In this document: piece by piece, positions 1 to 5,955 of the stretch
Numbering within the stretch: the stretch's first letter is position 1
Layout: the number at the start of each line of letters is the position of its first letter
Origin: SVEL01 sp045126215
Lineage (GTDB): Bacteria; Bacillota; Clostridia; Lachnospirales; Lachnospiraceae
Direction of reading: 5' to 3'
NCBI GenBank assembly: GCA_045126215.1
Contig: JBGVOD010000027.1
Span: 1 to 8,190, forward strand
DNA: 8,190 nt
Translations under genes and position numbers: made by a program
The notes under the pieces: model-generated
Databases searched by the model: none
The model's input: the letters and a program-made list of their open reading frames with translations, nothing else
What the model was told of the DNA's origin: nothing

Positions 1-1
1 A

Positions 2-1456
2 ATGGGTACAATAGTTGGCGACGGAATTACATGTGATGATGTGTTATTAGTTCCAAGTTATTCAGAAGTTACACCAAATATGATTGATTTATCAACATAT
101 TTAACAAAAAAGATCAAGCTTAACATCCCTATGATGAGTGCTGGTATGGATACAGTTACTGAACATAGAATGGCAATCGCTATGGCTAGACAGGGTGGTA
201 TTGGTATCATTCATAAGAATATGTCTATAGAGGCACAGGCTGAAGAAGTAGATAAAGTTAAGCGTTCAGAGAATGGTGTTATAACGGATCCATTTTCATT
301 ATCACCGGATCATACATTGGCAGATGCTAATGACCTTATGGCTAAATTCAGAATTTCAGGTGTTCCAATTACTGAAAATGGTAAGCTTGTTGGTATTATT
401 ACAAATCGTGATCTTAAGTTTGAAACAGATTTTACAAAGAAGATTCGCGAATCAATGACTTCAGAAGGTCTTGTAACAGCTAAGCAGGGAATCACACTTG
501 AAGAAGCAAAGGAGATTCTTGCAAAGTCAAGAAAAGAAAAGCTTCCTTTAGTAGATAATGATTTTAATCTTAAAGGTCTTATCACAATCAAAGATATTGA
601 AAAGCAGATAAAGTATCCTCTTGCAGCAAAGGATGCCCAAGGAAGATTACTTTGTGGTGCATCAGTTGGTATAACAGCAAATGTTATGGAGAGAGTTGAT
701 GCTTTAGTTGCAGCTAAAGTTGATATTATTAATATTGATTCGGCTCACGGACATTCAAAGAATATTATTGATACATTAAAGAAAATTAAAGCTAAATATC
801 CTGAAATACAGGTAATTGCAGGTAACGTAGCAACAGGAGAGGCTACAAGAGATCTTATTGAAGCTGGTGCTGATGCTGTTAAGGTTGGTATTGGACCTGG
901 ATCCATTTGTACAACACGTATTGTTGCAGGTATCGGTGTTCCTCAGGTTACAGCTATTATGGATTGTTATGAAGTTGCTAAAGAATATGGTATTCCTATC
1001 ATTGCTGATGGTGGTATCAAGTTCTCTGGTGATATGACAAAAGCCATCGCAGCTGGTGCTAATGTTTGTATGATGGGTAGCATATTTGCTGGTTGTGATG
1101 AAAGTCCTGGAACATTCGAATTATTCCAGGGTAGAAAATATAAAGTATATAGAGGTATGGGCTCTATTGCTGCTATGGAAAATGGTAGCAAAGACAGATA
1201 TTTCCAGACGGATGCTAAAAAGCTTGTTCCAGAAGGTGTTGAAGGAAGAGTTGCATATAAGGGTACAGTTGAAGATACTGTATTCCAGCTTGTTGGAGGT
1301 ATCAGATCTGGTATGGGATATTGTGGAGCACCTGATATCGAAACACTTAAGAAAACAGGTCGTTTTGTTAAGATTTCAGCTGCATCCTTAAAGGAAAGTC
1401 ATCCACATGATATCCATATTACAAAGGAAGCTCCAAACTATTCAATAGAAAGCTAA
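2..1456 (+). CDS. guaB: IMP dehydrogenase (484 aa)
   Basis: This cytosolic enzyme oxidises IMP to XMP with NAD+, the first committed step of guanine nucleotide synthesis. The N-terminus (GITCDDVLLVPSYSEVTP) is the usual start of bacterial IMPDH, so the ATG at position 2 is accepted although its ribosome binding site lies outside the window. The TIM barrel is interrupted by two CBS domains at roughly residues 92-205. The catalytic loop GPGSICTTR carries the nucleophile Cys303. The mobile flap with the Arg-Tyr dyad (DRYFQ) and the EGRVAYKG segment are present, as is YRGMGS for phosphate binding. Length matches the family and no key residue is missing. It appears to be the last gene of its transcription unit because a strong terminator begins 18 bp after the stop. 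Family assignment is very secure. Confidence 0.98.
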   Translation: MGTIVGDGITCDDVLLVPSYSEVTPNMIDLSTYLTKKIKLNIPMMSAGMDTVTEHRMAIAMARQGGIGIIHKNMSIEAQAEEVDKVKRSENGVITDPFSLSPDHTLADANDLMAKFRISGVPITENGKLVGIITNRDLKFETDFTKKIRESMTSEGLVTAKQGITLEEAKEILAKSRKEKLPLVDNDFNLKGLITIKDIEKQIKYPLAAKDAQGRLLCGASVGITANVMERVDALVAAKVDIINIDSAHGHSKNIIDTLKKIKAKYPEIQVIAGNVATGEATRDLIEAGADAVKVGIGPGSICTTRIVAGIGVPQVTAIMDCYEVAKEYGIPIIADGGIKFSGDMTKAIAAGANVCMMGSIFAGCDESPGTFELFQGRKYKVYRGMGSIAAMENGSKDRYFQTDAKKLVPEGVEGRVAYKGTVEDTVFQLVGGIRSGMGYCGAPDIETLKKTGRFVKISAASLKESHPHDIHITKEAPNYSIES

Positions 1457-1474
1457 GAGATTTATGGAAAGATT

Positions 1475-1511
1475 AAAGGTATAGAGAGTGTTTGCTCCCT
1501 ATACCTTTTTT
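1475..1511 (+). terminator. Intrinsic terminator of guaB
   Basis: AAAGGTATAG (1475-1484) pairs perfectly with CTATACCTTT (1499-1508). An inner GAG/CTC extension closes a six-base loop, and a run of six T (1506-1511) follows. Classic Rho-independent layout 18 bp after the guaB stop. Confidence 0.93.
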
Positions 1512-1533
1512 GCATTTTTAATTTATATTATAT

Positions 1534-2106
1534 TAGTAAAAATTTCTTGTGAACTCTTTTTTGTTACTTAATATGCAGATGCTTGTTTTTTCGGCTAACT
1601 CATTCTAATTTTAAGAGTCTTAGCCGAAAATTCTTGATAATTTCTCATGAAATCGCTTTTTAATTTCTTGATGATTTTTATTTTTTAGGCTAGCTCATTC
1701 CAAATATAATAGTCTTAGCCGAAATATGCGGGTTATTACATATGAATTTTACTTCTTGATTACTTACTGAAGCTTGTTTTTTCGGCTAGCTCATTACAAT
1801 TTTAAGAGTCTAAGCCGAAATATTCAGGCAATTTCACATTAAGATGCTTCATTATTAATTTGTTGAAGCAAGTTTTTCGGCTAGCTCATTCCAATTATAA
1901 CAGTCTAAGTCGAAATATTCAGGTAATTTCATATGAAGATGTTTCATTATTAATTTGTTGATGCTAGTTTTTTCGGCTAGCTCATTCCAATTATAACAGT
2001 CTTAGCCGGAATACTCTGCTAATTCCATATGAGTATGCCTTATTATTACTTGTGGCTTCAGATTTTTTCGGCTTACTCACTCGATATTTAACAACCTTAG
2101 CCGAAA
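1534..2106. repeat. Tandem array of six 95-96 bp units, each with a 41-bp inverted repeat
   Basis: Six inverted repeats lie at 1589-1629, 1684-1724, 1780-1820, 1875-1915, 1971-2011 and 2066-2106. Each is exactly 41 bp and starts 95, 96, 95, 96 and 95 bp after the one before. The arms are TTTCGGCT and AGCCGAAA (8-10 bp), usually preceded by an extra T-run. The 23-25 bp centre is conserved too, around CTCATTCCAATTATAACAGTC. The 54-55 bp segments between them are related but diverged; each carries a version of TTCATATGAA at the same offset (52 bp from the arm C to its C). A similar segment precedes the first copy, so the true unit is about 95.5 bp and the array starts near 1534. Units 4 and 5 are the most alike and unit 6 the most diverged. 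No ORF crosses the array. Function unknown: protein-binding sites, structured RNA or an inert minisatellite are all possible. Confidence 0.93.
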
Positions 2107-2119
2107 TTTTATGTTGTAA

Positions 2120-2200
2120 TATTATGATACCAGGGTCAAAAGGTCTAATCCAAAATAAACATGCTCATAGTTGGGGACTTCTGAACTCAACATCATAATA
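2120..2200. repeat. MITE-like imperfect inverted repeat
   Basis: TATTATGAT (2120-2128) is matched by its exact reverse complement ATCATAATA (2192-2200). Inward of these, GGGTCAAAAG on the left resembles the reverse complement of the right side with several mismatches. The whole is 81 bp with no coding capacity. It could be a remnant of a small non-autonomous element or chance in AT-rich DNA. The left arm also overlaps what looks like the decayed tail of the 95-bp array. Confidence 0.35.
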
Positions 2201-2218
2201 GATCTCTAACTATACACT

Positions 2219-2248
2219 AACTCTATATCTCTATCTCTATATCTATAT
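2219..2248. repeat. CTCTATAT low-complexity run
   Basis: Irregular short tandem copies of CTCTATAT, CTCTAT and CTATAT occupy about 30 bp between the array and the cyclic-di-GMP gene. Such runs are prone to slippage. It lies just upstream of the likely promoter region. Apart from this run, the inverted repeat at 2120-2200 and a weak promoter, nothing else is recognisable in 2107-2326. Confidence 0.6.
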
Positions 2249-2258
2249 AAAAAAACTA

Positions 2259-2287
2259 TTTAAAAACCTTGAGAACTGTGGTAAAAT
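2259..2287 (+). promoter_or_regulatory. Possible weak SigA promoter for the cyclic-di-GMP/PFK operon
   Basis: TTTAAA (2259-2264), a 17-bp spacer and TAAAAT (2282-2287) are spaced like a SigA promoter. The -10 matches five of six consensus bases, but the -35 is poor. The implied leader is about 50 nt. Other AT-rich hexamers nearby could serve, so this is tentative. Confidence 0.35.
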
Positions 2288-2334
2288 AATATCATCTATT
2301 GAGTAATTATGGGAAACAATTGATGTATGAATGT

Positions 2335-2339
2335 AGGAG
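2335..2339 (+). promoter_or_regulatory. Ribosome binding site that fixes the start at 2345
   Basis: AGGAG lies 5 nt before the ATG at 2345. The in-frame ATG six codons earlier (2327) has only a weak GGGAAA upstream, and this AGGAG would fall inside its coding sequence. The 2345 start is therefore preferred. Confidence 0.8.
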
Positions 2340-2344
2340 AAGAT

Positions 2345-4576
2345 ATGGAAAAATTGGCTGATATACGTGAGGATTTAGAAATGGAAAGTTTCAAGGAATC
2401 ACTTAATATTGACGAAGATAGTTATAAACATTCGGAAGCAATTTCACATGTTTTGAAAAAACTGGATAGCGATGAAAGTATAGAAGTAATTGCGAAAGAT
2501 ATATCCAGACTTATTGGAATGAATTACAATGTGTCAAATGTTGCTTTGATTAAAGTTTCAACAGATGATAAAAGGGTTACTACTATACTTGAATGGGTAA
2601 GGGAAGGCTGCGAGTCTATATCTGATGTTATTTCAGAGGAAGAAAAGCTAAAATATTTAGATACATGTAGCGATTTATTAGATGTAAAAGCAGAGGAAAA
2701 TTCTGTATTAAGAGATGTTTTTAAGCTTGAAAGAGTAGTTGTAACACCGATTTTAGTTAATAATAAGCCGTCAATGTTTCTTGCTGTTGCTGATAATAAA
2801 GAGAATGAACACTTTGATAAAGAGGGAATACAGTTTCTTAAAAACAGTTCAAAGATATTAGAAAATGTTTTGTCAAAGAGATTATTTAGAAATTCGATTA
2901 TAAGCTCTTATAAAGCAATTAAAGAGATTCTTGACAATATTGGTAGCGGCATTTTTGTAGTAGACAAAAAAACAAGGAAAATTTTATTCGCAAACAGTAT
3001 AATGAAAACATCTGCAGGTGATGATATGGAGGGAAAATACTGCCATAACTATGCATTCTGTGGTATGAAACATAACTGTGTAAGTTGTGATATACTTAAT
3101 GAGCCATGTGCTTATTTTGAAACATATGTTGCCAGAAATCAGACTTGGTATGACGTTAAGTTTAATGAGATTACATGGGTAGATGGTAGAAAAGTTTCAC
3201 TTTGTAATATTACAAATATAACAGAAAAGAAAAAAATTGAAAAAAGAATAGAATTTCAGGCAAACAATGACTTCCTGACCGGTCTCTACAATAGAATGAG
3301 ATGCGAATCAGATATGGATAAATTTGTTGCAGAGGCGGTTGAGAATAATACTTCAGGTTGTGTAATGTTTCTTGATTTGGATAATTTTAAACATATCAAT
3401 GATGGACTGGGACATCAGTATGGGGATATGCTTTTGAAGATGATTTCCCTTGGTTTGCAGCAGATTCGTGGTATTGAGAACAGCTGTTACAGAATGGGTG
3501 GAGACGAATTCGTTATTATTGTTGAACCAAGTGAAATGGATGGAATAGATGATATAATTGAACAGATTAGGGTTCTCTTTAGTAAACCGTGGGATTTAAA
3601 TGGTACAGAATATTATTGTACTATGAGTATGGGGATTGTAAACTTTCCAGAAGACGGAAAGGAAGTTAATGACCTGGTAAAAAAGGCCGATATTGCAATG
3701 TATGATGCAAAAAAGGCAGGAAAGAACAGAATAGAGTTCTATAATAATAAGGCGGAAAAGAGTTCAATTAAGAGACTTGCATTAGAGAAAAATATGCGTT
3801 CTGCTATTGCGGTTGGTGGTAAAGAATTTGAGGTGTACATTCAGCCGATTATCGATGCTGAAACTGAAGAATGTATTGGAGGAGAAGCTCTTATTAGGTG
3901 GAACAGCGCAAATCTGGGATTTGTAACTCCAAGTGAGTTTATACCATTGGCAGAACATCTCGGATTGATAGTGTTTATAGGCGAGATGTTTTTAAGAAGA
4001 GTTTGTTCAATAAACAAAAGATGGTCAGATATGGGCATAGATAAAAAGATACATATTAATTTATCTATTGTTCAGCTCGTTCAGAATAATATAGTTGAAG
4101 TGATTACAAGTATTATAAAAGAAACTGGCGTAAATCCAAACAATATTATTCTTGAAGTAACAGAAAGTCTGGCAATTAATGATATGAATAATATGAAAAA
4201 GGTAATCAAGGAAATAAAAGCGCTTGGTGTGGATATTGCACTTGATGATTTTGGAACTGGGTATTCATCATTAAATTATATTAAACAGATGGATTTTGAT
4301 ATAATTAAGGTTGATAAGACCTTCGTAGATGATATTGTATCAGATGATTATGCACAGACCTTTGTTAAGCTTATTACAGAGCTTTCAAATAAACTTGATG
4401 TAAAGGTATGTGTAGAGGGTGTTGAAAAGAGAGAACAGCTTGAAACGCTTAAGAAAATGAAAGTATCTATGATTCAGGGGTATTTATTTGGAAAGCCTGT
4501 ACCATATAAAGAATATGAGAGAGTTTTTCTAGGCATTGAGGAAAACCATTCACAGGCAGATATGCACGAACAATAG
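2345..4576 (+). CDS. GAF-PAS-GGDEF-EAL cyclic-di-GMP synthase/phosphodiesterase
   Basis: A 743-aa soluble signalling protein (749 aa from the upstream ATG at 2327) with no membrane segment. Residues 25-170 look like a GAF domain. Residues about 186-300 form a PAS domain with five Cys (233, 239, 245, 248, 255), including CVSC. The GGDEF domain (about 305-460) opens with DFLTGLYNR, has the metal-binding DLDNFKHIND and an intact GGDEF at 385-389. The allosteric RxxD I-site is replaced by GIEN. The EAL domain (about 480-735) retains EALIRW at 514, INLS, EVTES, DDFGTGYSS from 634, IKVDK, CVEGVE and QGY at 711, so phosphodiesterase activity is expected. Both reactions (2 GTP to c-di-GMP, and c-di-GMP to pGpG) look possible, with the GAF/PAS half choosing between them; that is inference. 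It is the first gene of an operon with the PPi-phosphofructokinase. Ligand and target are unknown. Confidence 0.95.
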   Translation: MEKLADIREDLEMESFKESLNIDEDSYKHSEAISHVLKKLDSDESIEVIAKDISRLIGMNYNVSNVALIKVSTDDKRVTTILEWVREGCESISDVISEEEKLKYLDTCSDLLDVKAEENSVLRDVFKLERVVVTPILVNNKPSMFLAVADNKENEHFDKEGIQFLKNSSKILENVLSKRLFRNSIISSYKAIKEILDNIGSGIFVVDKKTRKILFANSIMKTSAGDDMEGKYCHNYAFCGMKHNCVSCDILNEPCAYFETYVARNQTWYDVKFNEITWVDGRKVSLCNITNITEKKKIEKRIEFQANNDFLTGLYNRMRCESDMDKFVAEAVENNTSGCVMFLDLDNFKHINDGLGHQYGDMLLKMISLGLQQIRGIENSCYRMGGDEFVIIVEPSEMDGIDDIIEQIRVLFSKPWDLNGTEYYCTMSMGIVNFPEDGKEVNDLVKKADIAMYDAKKAGKNRIEFYNNKAEKSSIKRLALEKNMRSAIAVGGKEFEVYIQPIIDAETEECIGGEALIRWNSANLGFVTPSEFIPLAEHLGLIVFIGEMFLRRVCSINKRWSDMGIDKKIHINLSIVQLVQNNIVEVITSIIKETGVNPNNIILEVTESLAINDMNNMKKVIKEIKALGVDIALDDFGTGYSSLNYIKQMDFDIIKVDKTFVDDIVSDDYAQTFVKLITELSNKLDVKVCVEGVEKREQLETLKKMKVSMIQGYLFGKPVPYKEYERVFLGIEENHSQADMHEQ

Positions 4577-4595
4577 AAAGGAACTTATGAGATGA
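4577..4595 (+). promoter_or_regulatory. PFK ribosome binding site with a two-codon ORF across the start
   Basis: AAAGGAA (4577-4583) directly follows the upstream stop codon and lies 8 nt before the PFK ATG at 4592. Another ATG at 4587 opens ATG-AGA-TGA, whose stop (4593-4595) overlaps the real start. The 3-nt distance from the Shine-Dalgarno to the first ATG is short, which favours 4592. Coupling to the upstream gene is plausible. Confidence 0.6.
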
Positions 4596-5824
4596 AAAAT
4601 CTATTAATTGCCCAATCAGGAGGACCTACAGTAGCTATTAATGCAACCCTTGCCGGTGTTATTACAGGAGCATGTGTATCAGGAAGGATAGATAAAGTAT
4701 ATGGAGCTATCAATGGTATACAGGGTGTTCTTGAAAATAATTTTGTGAACTTAAATGAACTGATACTTGATACAGGGTGTGTTGACCTTTTGTGTCAGAC
4801 GCCTGCGGCAGCTCTTGGCTCTTGTCGATTTAAGCTAAAGAATCCAGATGAGGATGATAGCCAGTACCAGAAGATAGTTGAAAATTTACAAAATAAGAAT
4901 ATAGGATATTTTATTTATATTGGTGGTAATGATTCAATGGATACAGTTGATAAGTTATCAAAGTATCTTGTTGAAAAAAATATTGATGATATAAAAGTTG
5001 TAGGAGCTCCAAAGACAATTGATAATGACCTTGCACTTACAGATCATTGTCCGGGATTTGGTTCAGCAGCTAAGTATATTGCAACAACTTTTTCGGAACT
5101 TGAAAGAGACTGTGGAGTTTATAATATCCCAGCAGTTACAATTGTTGAGGTAATGGGTAGAAATGCCGGATGGTTAACAGCAGCCTCAGCCCTGGCAAGA
5201 CTTAATGGAGAAAGAGGACCAAGCCTTATATATTTATGCGAACTTCCTTTTAGCATAGATAAGTTTGTTGAAGATGTAAAAGAAGAATTAAAGAAACATC
5301 CTGATGTTATTGTAGCTGTTAGTGAAGGTATAAAGGATGAAAATGGAAGATATATATCTGAAATCAATCAGAGTGGAGCCACAGATGTGTTTGGACACAG
5401 CTATCTTGCAGGTGCAGCAAAGGTATTGGAACAGGTAGTAAGAGACAGAGTTGGATGTAAAGTTCGTTCTATAGAGATGAATCTTATGCAACGTTGTGCG
5501 GCTCATGTAGCAAGTGCTACAGATCTTTCGGAATCAAAGCTCCTTGGTATGCATGCACTTCAGTGTGCAATGGAGGGCATGACAGGTGTTATGGCGGCTG
5601 TACAGAGAGTAAGTGATGACCCATATGAGATAGTCTTCAGGAGAGTCAGAGTAAAAGATGTAGCAAACAAAGAGAAAACAGTTCCTATAGAATGGATTAC
5701 AAATGATGGTCATGATGTAACAGAAGAAATGATGACATATCTGAAGCCTCTTATTCAGGGAGAAGTTAGTCCTGTATATAAGAATGGTATTCCGTCTCAT
5801 ATAGTTTTTGATTTGAAATATTAA
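4592..5824 (+). CDS. pfp: PPi-dependent 6-phosphofructokinase (410 aa)
   Basis: This cytosolic enzyme phosphorylates fructose 6-phosphate to fructose 1,6-bisphosphate, probably with pyrophosphate instead of ATP, which makes the step reversible. The PFK fold opens with LLIAQSGGPTVAINA. GGNDS is at residues 111-115: the second acidic residue sits where ATP-type enzymes have Gly (GGDGS), a marker of PPi use. PKTIDND (140-146) carries Lys where ATP enzymes have Gly, a second PPi marker and the catalytic loop. MGRNAGW (188-194) binds the sugar phosphate. The first position of GGNDS is Asn where Asp is common in other PPi enzymes. Length fits the shorter single-domain PPi-PFK group. It starts 15 bp after the cyclic-di-GMP gene with its own AAAGGAA site, so the two are very likely co-transcribed. 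Its last codons and stop lie in a 21-bp tandem repeat. Family is secure; phosphoryl donor is inferred from motifs. Confidence 0.94.
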   Translation: MKNLLIAQSGGPTVAINATLAGVITGACVSGRIDKVYGAINGIQGVLENNFVNLNELILDTGCVDLLCQTPAAALGSCRFKLKNPDEDDSQYQKIVENLQNKNIGYFIYIGGNDSMDTVDKLSKYLVEKNIDDIKVVGAPKTIDNDLALTDHCPGFGSAAKYIATTFSELERDCGVYNIPAVTIVEVMGRNAGWLTAASALARLNGERGPSLIYLCELPFSIDKFVEDVKEELKKHPDVIVAVSEGIKDENGRYISEINQSGATDVFGHSYLAGAAKVLEQVVRDRVGCKVRSIEMNLMQRCAAHVASATDLSESKLLGMHALQCAMEGMTGVMAAVQRVSDDPYEIVFRRVRVKDVANKEKTVPIEWITNDGHDVTEEMMTYLKPLIQGEVSPVYKNGIPSHIVFDLKY

Positions 5825-5896
5825 GATGATTATTTTAAATATTAAGATGATTATTTGAAAGTTTTAGATGATTATGTGAAGTATTAAGATGATATT
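5813..5896 (+). repeat. Four-copy 21-bp tandem repeat carrying the PFK stop codon
   Basis: Units at 5813-5833, 5834-5854, 5855-5875 and 5876-5896 follow the pattern TTGAAATATTAAGATGATTA. Unit 1 contains the last codons (Leu-Lys-Tyr) and the TAA of the phosphofructokinase gene. Because 21 bp is seven codons, the same frame has TAA again in units 2 and 4, while unit 3 has TTA. The last unit also contributes ATGTGAAGTAT (5874-5884), which can pair with ATATTTCACAT (5892-5902). Confidence 0.9.
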
Positions 5897-5912
5897 TCAC
5901 ATAAAAATCTAA

Positions 5913-5955
5913 ATAAAGAAAACGAGGAATTACGATAATTCCTCGTTTTCTTTAT
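5913..5955. terminator. Bidirectional terminator between the PFK and lgt operons
   Basis: A perfect 20-bp stem pairs 5913-5932 with 5936-5955 around the three-base loop CGA. A GAGG/CCTC core is flanked by A-rich and T-rich arm ends (TTTTCTTTAT), so the transcript ends in U-rich sequence in either direction. It closes the + strand operon and the - strand lgt operon. On the - strand one arm encodes the end of Lgt and the loop holds part of its last codon. Confidence 0.9.

Noticed and set aside
1086..1391. 101-codon + strand frame inside guaB
   Set aside because: Out-of-frame shadow of a highly conserved coding region with no recognisable product.
1589..2106. CRISPR array
   Set aside because: Repeats are regularly spaced and palindromic, but the 54-55 bp intervals are related to each other instead of unique. 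The repeats themselves are diverged throughout, and no cas gene is present.
1589..2106. Series of intrinsic terminators
   Set aside because: The T-run comes before the left arm and A bases follow the right arm on both strands, so no hairpin is followed by a U-tract.
2269..2290. TTGAGA as a -35 for the cyclic-di-GMP gene
   Set aside because: The nearest TAAAAT or AATAAT lies 7-10 bp away, too close, and nothing like a -10 lies 16-18 bp downstream.
2327..2344. Upstream ATG as start of the cyclic-di-GMP gene
   Set aside because: It lacks a good Shine-Dalgarno, while the ATG at 2345 has AGGAG 5 nt upstream.
5119..5800. Several - strand frames inside the phosphofructokinase gene
   Set aside because: Antisense shadows with low-complexity translations and no ribosome binding sites.
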